64,000 nucleotides of DNA, from positions 2,294,001-2,358,000 of the forward strand of contig JAVHKY010000024.1 in the NCBI GenBank assembly GCA_035079385.1. The letters are read 5' to 3'. Both the position numbers and the translations under genes were made by a program. Each line of letters starts with the position of its first letter. Position 1 is the stretch's first letter. Shown here piece after piece: positions 46,328 through 57,900 of the stretch. The notes under the pieces were generated by a model that was not told the origin of the DNA, made no database searches, and saw nothing but the letters and a program-made list of their open reading frames with translations. The stretch is from Aspidiotus rigidus. Its lineage: Eukaryota; Arthropoda; Insecta; Hemiptera; Diaspididae.

Positions 46328-47660
46328 TTACGCTCAATTCACGTAATTATTGCTCATTACGCGTATTGAGCATCCTTATGAACCAATCCGAATTGGTTCG
46401 GCTTGGTACAGTTGGACCTGGAAGGGATATCGTCGGTGTGTCAAAGCAATCGATAAACATGCGTAAAGAATGACATAGTATGCAATTCTGCCTGCCATGC
46501 AGGCCGCATAGACAGGCAGACTTTTTCTTGAAATGCATCTCTCTATTCTTGAGATATTTTGGCAACTATCGGTTATAAGGGTAAAAACACTCGCTGAATA
46601 CGAATTCATGGTTGACAATTCGAATTTTGCCTCTTTATGGGCGAAACCCAAGATGGCGACCAACCTCATTTCATTTCTGTTTCAAGGTAAAACAGAAAAT
46701 CGTAATTTTTTTTTTTTTTGGGGGGGGGGGGAGTTGCTGGTGTACAGAATTGGATCTTCAAACTCTACTCGAGATATTGGGATCACATACAGGCAAGATG
46801 AGGACCCAAATTTCTTGACAATATAATACCAGAGTGTGGGGTATTGTTTCTATAGTTTTTGACCCGGGAAAATCAAAAACGACCACCATGAGCTTGCGTG
46901 CGAATCAAAAGTCGAGATACTTGGGTCCTGTGGTTATGTCCTCACAAACATGCTTGTCTGTTATTAGTTCTTCTTCCTTTTTTCCTTTAAGAATTATGAT
47001 TCTTTATCAATAAAGTTATTTGAGCTACAATTTTAAATAATCCTCCCTATTTTACAGTTCATCTTATTTCTACGGACTAATTTTAAGGTACACATACTTT
47101 GTTTTGATAGTGTATAATGCAATTGAGAGAAAGCTCTGTGATTTTAACCTGACCAATTTCCAATATCTCAAGTAGAGTTTGCAGATCCAATTCTGTACAC
47201 CAGCAACCCCTCCCCCTCCCCCCAAAAAATTAGAACTTTCTGTTTTACCTTGAACAGAAATGAAATGAGTTTAGCCGCCATCTTGGATTTGGGCCATAAG
47301 GAGGCAAAATTTGACTTGGCAACCATGGAATTCGAATTCAGCGAGTGTTTTTACCCTCATAAGCGATGGTTGCCCAAATATCTCAAGAAATATTGTTGGA
47401 ATGAAAAAATTAGCCATTTTCATGATTTTTCCAGCAGTCTAGAAGTTGCGACAATCACGATAAATAATAGAATAAGATTTTGAATTTAGAAAGTAATGAC
47501 GATCTCCTTGAGTGATAATAGAAAGTAATTTACATAATGATTTTTTTGAAGTATTCCAAGTAAAATGAAAGTACCATTATTTTACAATCAAATCAGCTTC
47601 TCATCGGTCAATTCCACCTGCTCATTACGCGTCATGAGGAATTACGTGAATTGAGCGTAA
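46328..47660. mobile_element. 1.33-kb long-TIR element
   Basis: The tips read TTACGCTCAATTCACGTAAT in opposite orientation. Inside, about 270 bp at 46,530-46,800 recurs reverse-complemented at 47,160-47,430, including an oligo-T/oligo-G block in the left arm and its oligo-C/oligo-A counterpart. There is no transposase. Target duplication not resolved. Confidence 0.7.
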
Positions 47661-50600
47661 AATATATACTCATAAAAAAATCTGAAAATTTTTTGATGAC
47701 GTACTACGACCTCTAAAACGTTGAAAAAATGTATTTCCCCCTCCCTCTGGTACAAATGTTACGGGTGTAGAGCACGCTTTTCTACAAAAAGTCGGTAAAC
47801 AAAATTTTCCACGTTTCAAAATTTTTCCAATTTACTATCCCATGATGATCAAAGCCACTAAAGATTTAATTTTCATTGTAAATTTTCCTCAGCGCGTCAG
47901 ACTTTCAACCCTGGCCAGACGTCCTCTCGAAGGTACGATCGCTAATTTCTCAACAAAACATTTTAAACATAATAGGTAAGTAATAAATTGGACATCTGAC
48001 TAACCACGTAGTCGAATCCTGCAGGTATCAAACTTTCGGTACAGCATACGAGTGAGGTCAAAAATACGAGCACAACGTTTCGAATCTACGAATAAAAGGA
48101 TAAATAAGAGGGCTAATTCAATTGAATCAACGATTTTTAATATGAAAAGAAATTCTATAATTTCACTCACTTTAGCCATTGTCAATTCGAAAATATATTT
48201 CCACAATAGTATTCAACTTTTCTATCTATCCTTAAACTTGATCACAATTCGACAAAAATGATGAACACTTCTGAAAACTTTTAAAATCAATTTCATTCGG
48301 GCGCATAAACGTATCACGGCTACTTCCGCTGAATAAATGAAGTGGTGTAATGACGTGACTTACGCTCATGTCTGTCGTTGAGTCTTCTCTATCAGAATAG
48401 TAATCAGGGATTCCAAATATATTCATAGCTACACTGTACTAAAATTCAAAGTCCTCGAGAACTGATCAGCGTACGCAAATATTTATAGATTGTACCTTGA
48501 TAGTTCATTATCCATCATTTATTTCAACAATTACGTCTTTTGATTTAACGAACGAGTGCAGAGTTCGTGCTGGAATAAAGGTCACAACCTGTTTTAAATG
48601 GAAATCTCGCATTGCATTGCAGAAGTTGCGAAATATGTTTATGGGGTTATTTCATCTTTCTTCCACGGAAGATGCAAATCGTAGACCAAGTAAATTTGAC
48701 TGTGTAGACAGACGACATTATTTATTTCAAGCTTGCACAAAAAATTGGAGGATGAACTGATGCCTGTTCGGAGACAAACTGCAAGTAAGAGAGGATAATG
48801 AATTTCACTATATACTTGGAGCAATACGAAGTACGCTCTACTTCCTTATGTCAAACTCAACGGCCCTCTTCATATAGAAGATCCGAAAATCCTTCAAATC
48901 GAGAACGTGAGATTAAAAATTTGGCTTAGTCCTATCTTTACTCGACTGCACTGGTCAGTAAAATCCTCACGCCACAGAGTTCCTGTCTTCTTTGAGAGGA
49001 AAGGGAAAGCACGCGTAAAATATTAGGAATTTATTTTTCATTCATATTATTGGCAGCACTACACGGCTAACAATACGAGACGCACACCCATTTTGGTGGT
49101 CGTCACTTTGTACAAGGTACCGACGCTGATATCGTCGTGAATTCCCAATACCTAACTGATAAAGTCGATTTGGTTATCACGTTCATATTTGTAATACGAT
49201 TAAACAGATGGTGCGACCAGAATAAACTAGATTTAGGAATTGTTTTCGACGATTTTGTCTATTATATCGCTCTCTGTACCGTAAATTGTTTACAAAGATA
49301 AACCAGATTTTGACAAGAGGACAAAGAACGGTGATTCCGTATACAAATTATGCGACTAGCGATTGCTTGTTTCTAAAGTTATTATTTATAAGATCATGTG
49401 TATCCTCTTTACCGCCATCTCCTCCAAAATTAAACCCAGTATTATCTTGTTTCAACTTATCGACTCTTTTTCTTTCTAGAATTGTACACCTTTTTCAATT
49501 GAACCTGAGTAAAGGATATTAATGATGATGAAATTGACGTGTAGACTGCAGGAGAGGAACAGATGACTTTTTGGCGTTGGAGGGAGGAGAAATGGAGCCA
49601 GGAAAGGAAGCATTATAAAGTCAACGTCGATATTTATTGTTCTGATGATGGGTGCATTTTGACTCTCAATCAACTCGAAACATATCAGAATCTTCAATGC
49701 CATCTTTGCATTGATATTGAGTCGACTTCATTTTCACTTGTTTGTCATGTCAATCTGTGCTCTTCCCTCGTTTCCATTGCTTGGCGGACTTGCAGCAACC
49801 TCTCGGAATATCTAATGTATGTAGCTGAAACTCGAAAAGTACTTCAGAAAATCGATTTGAGATATTATGTGTGTACCAAAACCAGTCGAAGACTCTTTTA
49901 TAACGAGGATACCTGGTTGATAACAATGCTAGTAAACCTTCTGAATAGGCGTCTCCAAGACGGTTCTTGCCCCCTGCCTCCCCTCTCAATTGAATTCTGC
50001 GACGAGAGGGTGCCGTCGAGTTTTTCCTTTGTTTTGTTCTCCTTCCCCTGTAACCGTTTAAAGGGTCTATAAATATGCGAGGCCCTCTCCTATTCAATTT
50101 TTGACCTGAAAACGGGCTGAATTGTATTATGCTGTTGAGTTTGTTTGTGAAGGCTCCTTTCCCCTCCTAATCTTGGGGAGATGGAGACATGTTTAGAATC
50201 ATATTGGATGGACACGTTTATGCTATGTTTGTTCCGGTGCCCTTGTCCTCCAATCGTTGCCTTCTGTTATAGGCTCGCGGGGAGAGGTTGGCTAAGGCCA
50301 CTGGTCGAACGTGTGGCAATTCTGGGAATGTTACCAAAGGGCACGTTTCTTCTCGCGTTCTGAAGGTGAAAGATCGAATGAAGCGGGCGAATATATGGAA
50401 TTCCTGTTCATCCTAGTAAAGGAGGAAATTTTACCGATAAGATTATCTCCTATCGTGAATCACTGTCAGAGACCAGTTACAACCGCGTATTCTATCGAGC
50501 TGGGAAAATGCGAAAAAACTCACCTTCTTTCAGGCGATGGAGAGAAAGTTACCGAGAAGTTCGTCTCCCGCAACGAATAAATAAACCTTAGCTCCAGCCT

Positions 50601-52072
50601 AAGTCCAAATCAAAGAGGGAAAGAGCCACAACATTTTGGTTGTGATAATTTACCTAGAAAGTCTCTTTTACTATGAATTGCTAGCAAGAAATCAGTTTCG
50701 TCCCCAGTTCATCTCAAAAAAGCTAAATTCGCGGCCATTCTCGTTATGCTAGGCCAGGAAATAAAATTTTCCGACGTCTCATTACATTCACATTCTTCTA
50801 CCTAGAGGAACGAGAATTTGCGTCTGATTTAAAAAGCACCGGCGAAACTGGTTTTTGGGTCACGAGAAAGCTTTGTAAATTCACACAACGAGAATTGTCG
50901 CATATTTGCCCGGTCCAATCGAACACGGGGCCGTACCCGATCTCTCTTCGCGAGTCCACGAGAAAAGATAAGCTTCTCCATGAATTTCCGCGCCTTTGTT
51001 GAGCCTGTCCGCAGGAATGAGGTTGCTCTCAGCAATTTTCATTCAACCCGCAACATTTACAAGTGGCAACCTCTCAAAAACGAACCATCAAGGACTGAGA
51101 GGGAGAAACAAGACTAGGATACATTCACACGATAGTTTGAAGCTACTACTGCTTGCGAGAAGAGAGAATGGGTTTGGCTGCTTCCAAGGGTCATTCCGAG
51201 TGACGGTGAAAAAACTCGGCGCTTCGCGCCTCGCCAGGGGGGCGCTGAACCCCCCCAATTATCTTTCTTTCAGTAGAACTAAATAGTTTAGTTTATAAGT
51301 TTTTTATTAAGCGGCACTGCCGTCGATATAATGGTTAAACGAAAAATTACCGACGCGTCGGTAATGAGGATAATTCGAATTCTACATTATACATGTATTT
51401 TATCACTTAGAATTAGCTCTTAAACTCTCAAACATTATAATAGTTACTTACCAGACTTTCATTGAAGAGTACTGTATGTTATTTAACATTTTGCCGTGGA
51501 AATTCGTTCTAGTCTTGACTGGTATACGACCCTTCGAAAGGGTCCTCGTCTACCCTATAGAGCAGTTGAAAAGAAAAGAATATACCTACACCATTATATT
51601 TTTTGAATTTCAAACATTTTGTTCTTTTTATGATGTAGAATAAGTATTCAGTCCAGTCCACCAGGAAAGCGGAGTGAAAAAACTTTATTACAAGTTTTTT
51701 CGGAAATTCAAGTCCAAACGCTGTGGGAGATTCGCACACTAAGGTTAGCACTCAGGTTCGTTTCTCAACTTCTAAGGGTGGTGGGGTGTGGAAATCGATA
51801 AGGACGATATAAAATAAATATTCAAATCCTTCTACCAAGATATCATAGTCAAAAAAAGAAATTGAAATTTTTTCAAAAATATTTCAGTCCGAAATGGTTG
51901 TAAATTATGAATTCTCTGTATGGATATCTGAGACTGTATTGCGTTTCGAGGGTGAAATTTTTTCTCCGGTACTTGATGTTCAAAATTTTTGCATAGACTG
52001 GTTCTATAGCCTCTCCACATATGCTGGTATGAATTTCCAGAGAGTGAGGTAAGTAGAACGCTCGAAGTGGAG
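47661..52072. other. Long stretch without recognised gene
   Basis: Several ORFs of 60-170 codons occur on both strands, the longest at 49,563-50,072 (plus). None shows a domain I recognise, and overlapping opposite-strand ORFs suggest chance. If the receptor gene continues rightwards, this may be intron or 5' flank. Confidence 0.35.
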
Positions 52073-52115
52073 CTTAGTGTTGACCTTAGTCTCGCAGAGT
52101 AAGGTCAACACTAAG
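52073..52115. repeat. Perfect 16-bp inverted repeat, 11-base loop
   Basis: CTTAGTGTTGACCTTA is followed after 11 bases by its exact complement. Related CACTAAGGTT segments lie at about 51,738 and 52,132. Confidence 0.8.
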
Positions 52116-52227
52116 GAAGCAATCAGGACTGCACTAAGGTTCATTATTCAACTTCTAAGGAAGGTATGACAGTGTTTCTTGTTTTTATTACATGGTTTAT
52201 GTACAATGATAATGTTTACAGAAGTAC

Positions 52228-52350
52228 GAGTAGACAAATCCGGGTTCACTAAATGCATGACAATGTTTCTTAATCACTCTCCAAGTACGAATAGACGATC
52301 CGGGTTCGCTACATGCATGATAATGTTTCTTAATCACTCGCCAAGTCTGA
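52228..52350 (+). repeat. Two-copy tandem repeat of about 61 bp
   Basis: Two adjacent units share ATCCGGGTTC, TGCATGA and AATGTTTCTTAATCACTC. Confidence 0.75.
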
Positions 52351-52995
52351 AAAGAATACAAGATAGAACAAAAATGTGTTAAAATCACTATCGTAAAATT
52401 GTGTCAAAGAACAATCAGTTCAATGCCTATTTTCCATCGCTTTCGATCGTTGCGATATTCTAATCTTTCGACAGGTCTGCACTCAGGGCGATTATTCGGC
52501 TGCGAAAGGTTGAAACGAACAAAAACGATGTAAATCAGTGTATGGTTCTACTTCTCGTTTTCTGTCTGAACTTACCTTCTGGGAGATCAATTCGCTCATT
52601 TTCTATCAACTTTAGAACGCTGCTCGTTCTGTATGGATGGCTACATCGCCGTGTGCACGGTTTCAAAACGAACACCATTATAGATTTAAAAATCAAACGA
52701 TTACTTTTATCGTTGGGCAGTTGTCTGAAATGAAATGAAATGTATGAATAGAATACTAGTTATATGCTGAATTGTGTTAGAGGATAATGTTACTTACCTT
52801 TTTAAAGATTTGATAAAATATTCGTCGACTATCCCAAACGCAGGTTGGATAAGTTCAAGGGCTATCGCCTTTAATGTTGAGGTGGTTACCTCCGACGACG
52901 TGTTCTCTATTCTCGTCCGAAATTCGTTCGATAGGTATTCGAGCTGTGACATGGATATTGTAATTAGTTTATTTCGAAGATAGGAGTAGTAAGGT

Positions 52996-53457
52996 CCCCC
53001 CTTCGGTACACCTGTACCGAAAGGGTGACTGTATGGAAAAAAAATATTTGGAAAAAAAAATTGAAAAAAAAAATAATAAAAAAAAATTGAAAAAAAAATA
53101 AAAATAAAAATAAAAAATAATTATATTATTTCAACCTTCGCCACGAGCCTAGAACTGTACCGAAAGGGGGACTGTATAAAAAAATAAAATAATAAAAAAA
53201 TTAAAAATTAAAAAAAAAAATAAATAAAATAAAATATAAATATATTTTTTTATATGTAAGTGTGAGTCTAGAACTGTACCGAAAGGGTGACTGGATGAAA
53301 AAAGTATATCTAATAAGTCTATAAGTGTACCGAAAGGGTGACTGAATAAATAAATAAAAATAAATTAATTAATTAATTAATTTAAAAAATAAAATAAAAA
53401 TAAAAATATATTATTTCAAACACCCAATGAGTCTAGAAGTGTACTGAAAGGGGGACT
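52996..53457 (+). repeat. Iterated GTACCGAAAGGG motif at the left flank of the viral module
   Basis: GTACCGAAAGGGTGACTG or a close variant occurs at 53,014, 53,157, 53,276, 53,327 and 53,441, each of the last four preceded by (G/C)(T/C)CTA(G/T)AA. A head-to-head inverted copy at 52,996-53,009 makes a hairpin with the first. The spacers are almost pure A/T. This sits at the transition from host-like DNA to the viral genes and could be a replication or terminal region, or a host satellite. Confidence 0.7.
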
Positions 53458-53678
53458 ACATGGAAAAAGATGTTTTTCTTTTTTTAGACCTACCTACCTA
53501 CCTCTATCAGTGAACCATGTTTATAGGATAAGCTTTCAAAAACAAATGAATACTTTTTTCAGGATACACCTACTTATATACCTACTTTTTGATGAAAATT
53601 ATCCACTCTGATTTTATTAAAGGACAGTAATCTTCCAGTTTTCATGACCTCTGTAAAAACCTACAACTCTTTATATAG

Positions 53679-54032
53679 TCAATAATGTGATATAAACATG
53701 ATTTTAGCTGTTGGGTGGTAACTCATTACATCCCATCTACCCCAAAACTTGGCCTTAAAAAATAGATCTTGATCGTCGTCATCAATTGACATACATGTGT
53801 AGAGTATGGTTCTTTTTTTAATTTCTTGCAAAAGTTCTACAAAATATTCTCTGTTTCTATAACTATATTTTATTAATTTTCTGTATTTTCTCGAGCTCAC
53901 ATTCTCTGAATCATAAAAGGTGAGCATATATTTATCATTTTCTGTCATTCTTCCTAAAACACAACTAGCTTCTAATTTATCATCTATATAGAGAAGACAG
54001 AGATGTTTCCAAAACTCAAATCTTTTCCCCAT
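53679..54032 (-). CDS. Unrecognised 117-residue protein, leftward gene of viral module
   Basis: The ATG at 54,030-54,032 starts MGKRFEFWKHLCLLYIDDKL; the protein ends HPTAKIMFISHY. The frame is open upstream to a TAG at about 54,118, immediately after an acceptor-like CTGTAG, so the true protein may be longer and spliced from the 54,170-54,358 ORF through a donor at AGG|GTAGGC in matching phase. It is rich in aromatic and charged residues, with no membrane segment. I do not recognise it. It runs away from the polymerase gene and may share its control region. Confidence 0.5.
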   Translation of the reverse strand: MGKRFEFWKHLCLLYIDDKLEASCVLGRMTENDKYMLTFYDSENVSSRKYRKLIKYSYRNREYFVELLQEIKKRTILYTCMSIDDDDQDLFFKAKFWGRWDVMSYHPTAKIMFISHY

Positions 54033-54169
54033 GATGTTTTGATCAGAAATGACTAGATTTACTTCCTCCCTCTGATTATATTCAGAAAAATGTCCAGCTA
54101 CACGAGTATAGGTCTACAGCTAGTACTTCTTTTCAATAACTCGACCTATGATGAAGTGACCCAATGCAG

Positions 54170-54358
54170 CTAGAGTGTCTTACTTTTATAATGTTCTATT
54201 CGTTTTTTACGTTCTTCCAATTCTTCCCAATAAGTTTGTAATTTTTCTTTTTGTATTTCTCGTTCACGTTGTTCCTGTAAAGAATTATATTTCCCAGAGC
54301 CTACCCTTTTGAACGAGCATTCTTCAATCTCTTCGTGTTTACGTTTTTTATTCTCCAT
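54170..54358 (-). CDS. Small charged coiled-coil protein, leftward gene
   Basis: The 62-residue ORF starts MENKKRKHEEIEECSFKRV and ends in a Glu/Lys/Arg-rich helix (YWEELEERKKRIEHYKSKTL). KKRK could be a nuclear localisation signal. It begins about 620 bp from the polymerase start in a divergent arrangement. It may stand alone or be the first exon of the next leftward ORF. Function unknown. Confidence 0.45.
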   Translation of the reverse strand: MENKKRKHEEIEECSFKRVGSGKYNSLQEQREREIQKEKLQTYWEELEERKKRIEHYKSKTL

Positions 54359-54890
54359 AATGTAAGTGCGAAAATAACGAGCAGAAACGATAGCCTATTT
54401 ACATGTGTCGTGACGGAAAGAAATTGACATCGAAGCTTCCGAGAAGTGTGAAATACAGTTACGTATTACGACTGAAACCTATGTCATACGGACGAATGAG
54501 GGAAAAAAAACACAGTTACTTATTGTCGGGAAACAGTATATCTAGTATAACGAATTTATTGATTCAGAATACAGTCGAGTTTTTGTCGACATTGTTGCTT
54601 ACGATAACTATAATAAAAGTATCTCTTTATGGTAATATAGAGTTCGTCAAAATGATCGCTGAAACAGAAGAAAAAAAAACATTGGAATGTAAAAAAAAAA
54701 GGTATTCAGTTATAGAATGTGAACGCTTCCACAGCGCTCGAGCACACGTGCCGACGACGAATTCTCAGTAATTAACGCTTCCGCGACATTCGATACACCT
54801 GTGGTGTCCGACAAAACTGTTTTGACAGTCGTGAAAATAATATTCGGACAACGACGAATATATGAGACTCCGCCCACTCGACCAAAAAAT

Positions 54891-54944
54891 TATAAATTGA
54901 ATCGACGACTAATTATTTTCTCATTGTCTTTCGACAGCTCAGTC
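54891..54944 (+). promoter_or_regulatory. Putative core promoter of the polymerase gene
   Basis: TATAAATT starts at 54,891. TCATTG places an initiator A at 54,923, 32 bases downstream, and a canonical arthropod-type TCAGTC lies at 54,939-54,944. The start codon follows at 54,974, giving a 5' leader of 30-50 bases. Confidence 0.5.
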
Positions 54945-54973
54945 TACTTACACACTGCACTGCACTGCGTACG

Positions 54974-57900
54974 ATGACACAAGCTTTCGTTTCCGCAATT
55001 AATAACAGTTCTTTTAAGAACTTATGTGTGAAAGAATTGCGCGAGCAAGCTCGCGAAAATAGAATTAAATATTATTATAAGTTAAAAAAAATAGATTTAA
55101 TTATAGCGTTAGAAAAAATTAACCCCAAAAAAATTAACTACTTAGTCGTAGAGAATAGTTTAGATTTAAGTACTAACAATTTAATTACTTTAAAACACAT
55201 CGCAGCCGGTTACGGCATCGCGAAATATTATAAATTTAGGAAAGGTGAACTTATCGCGGCGATTATCGACGCTGATTTAAATTTAGAAAATAATAATTTT
55301 GTACTTTCTTCAAAAAAACAGCAAATAACATTTCAAATCCCGTCCCCTATCAAACCCCTACCATCTCCTAGAACAATGGAAATGTACTTAGGTATTCAAG
55401 AAGACAAGAAGGAAAAAACTGTACCAGTGTCCATTCCATGGGAGAAAATTCTCAACGTTCCTGAACAAAATGATGAAGAAGAAGAAGATAATCATTTCCA
55501 GAATATGGTGCACCAGCGTAAGAAGGACATCCTTTCAGATGACGATGAAAAAATTGTAAGTCCGAAACCGGAAAAAGTGGTAAGTCGAAGAAAGAAAACT
55601 ATTTGTAAAAATAAGAAAAATAGACCTGAAAATGTAGTTCCTTCTTCCCTTTTTAAATTAGGTTCTCGTACAGATGTAAAATGTAGTGTCGGTGATAAAA
55701 AACTATATGAATTAGAAAATATTTCCCCCCTTGTTTCAAAAAATAGTGATAATAACGACGATATATTCGAACAGCTCTTATGTACACGAAAAAGAACTGC
55801 TCCTCTCCCTCTCGCGAAATATTTCCCGAAAAAATTAGAGGAGAAAAATATATTAGAACAAGATCTATTTCTCTCATCATCAGATGATGAAGAGGACGAA
55901 CCTGTAAATATTTTAAACGATGATCTATTTTTAAGCGATGATGAACAGGCCGAACCTGTAAATATTTTAAACAATGATGATCCAGAATGGGACGAATTAG
56001 AGGTTAGGATGGATAATTTTTTAAGTTGTAGTAAAAATATGCCCGTATATGTGTCGGATGAAGAGCTCGAAAAATTGTCAGAGGACCCATGTTACGTGAA
56101 TAGTGAAAATTTTATTATTGACGATGAGGAAAATACGAATTTCATTTTGGAACAAGACCTGGCTTGCAATGAGCAAATGTTAAGACAAGAAAATATTTTA
56201 AATAATAATATTTTAGATTTATTTGATCCTGACGCTGCGGCCGCGGCATTATTTTCCAATACTAATGAACTCGTAAACAATTTAGATAATTATTTACTTA
56301 TTGATAGTGACTTGAACAATTTACTTACTAAGGAGGTAGTGCAAAATTTTATGAGTGAAGAGAATCTAATTAATGACGAAATGTTAGAAGATTTTGAAAA
56401 TGATAGTTTTCAGATCCCAGTCTGCGAAAATTTTATGAGTGATTTGAATAATTTACTCACTAACGAGGTAGTGCAAAATTTTATGAGTGAAGAGAATCTA
56501 ATTAATGACGAAATATTAGAAGATTTTGAAAATGATAGTTTTCAGATCCCAGTCTGTGAAAATGTGAATAATTTTAACGATTTAACAACTGACGAAAACA
56601 TGAATGGTGTGCACATAGAAGTTACACTTCCTGATACAGGATATACGTTCTCTTCCTATTTCCCCAATTTAAACCTAGCAGAATTCAAGCAAAAATGCGC
56701 GATGTTTTGGAATGAGGCGAATATCGAGACAAGAAATGGTTTATGGATTAACTTGGCGAGATTCGACAAAAAGAAGAAAGAAATGGAAAAAAAGTTGAAA
56801 CCTTTTTTAGACTCAAAATTTCGTAAACGGATGTATAAGAGTAGGTTTGAAAAAAAAGTGAGATTTTCCGAACAAAATAGCGTACATTTCTTAGACTCTA
56901 GAGAAGAAAGTTTTGACCCAGTAAGAAGCTTCAATTTTCGTGATCACATGAGAATGAAACGTAGAATTAAAGAGTTGAAAACAGTGATCGATCCCGTTTT
57001 AGACAATGTTCATCGAGAAAAAATTTATAATGAACGTTTTAATCGAATATATTACGGCGGAGGTGGTCTTAACTCGTATATTAAAATTATAGAATTACCC
57101 GGTACTACTAGTCATGTAAAATTCGGTACCCGTGAAAAACGTTTTCAAATAACTTTGAAGAAAAATATACCACGTATAACAGAAGGTAACATTGTTCGAG
57201 CATGTATGAATAAATTGTTCAGATACGCGAAAAGCACAACAAGTTGGGAAGAGGGTGACAAAATCAATCTTTGCATCCAAAATTCAAAATTTACTCGGGG
57301 TTATATTTCCACGGGAATTCTGTCTTCCTTTGATGATATTCTCGACAAATTGAGCGAAAAACTTATACAAATTTTAGAATCTGACGACGCGGTTGACCTC
57401 TTGGATTGTATTTTCCACTTTCAATTTATTTCTATGCCCAAGGGATCATCGAATGCGCGTAAAATAATTAATTTAAGTAAAGACAAACGTACAAAAAAAT
57501 GTATAATACAGATAAGAAACTCGGACTCATTATGTTGTCCACGTGCTATACTGGTGGGATTAACTTATTATACGAATGTAATCTTGGGTAGGGAATTAAC
57601 TTCTAGTCAGATTAAAATGGTTCGCATAGGTCGAAGACTTCAAACTGAGCTCGCGGAAGAGCTATGTTCTAGATTAGATGATTATAACGAGCAAGGGTTC
57701 ACACTTGAAGATATTCGTAATGTAGAAGAATTACTCGATATTCAAATTAAAGTTGTTTGCGCTGAAAGTCTGAATAAAGTAATTTACGATGGCGCTCGCG
57801 AACAGGATATAAAAATATATTTGTACAAAAACGGTAATCATTTCGATTGTATATCATCAATGACGGCTTTTTTCGGTGAGTCATTCTTTTGTCACAGATG

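Noticed and set aside
48232..48426. Minus-strand ORF starting MNIFGIPDYYSDRED with a GTAAGT donor, a possible first exon of the receptor
   Set aside because: No signal peptide and no LDLa pattern; cannot be linked to the exon at 40,159.
49563..50072. 169-codon plus-strand ORF
   Set aside because: No domain, strong overlap with a 115-codon opposite-strand ORF, no splice or promoter context; most likely chance.
54403..54771. 122-codon plus-strand ORF before the polymerase
   Set aside because: Lies in the divergent control region, low-complexity Lys/Ser/Leu translation, no family pattern; I could not support it as a gene.
55492..55974. 160-codon minus-strand ORF under the polymerase gene
   Set aside because: Ser/Phe-rich mirror of the acidic Asp/Glu/Lys region; a shadow of the real frame.
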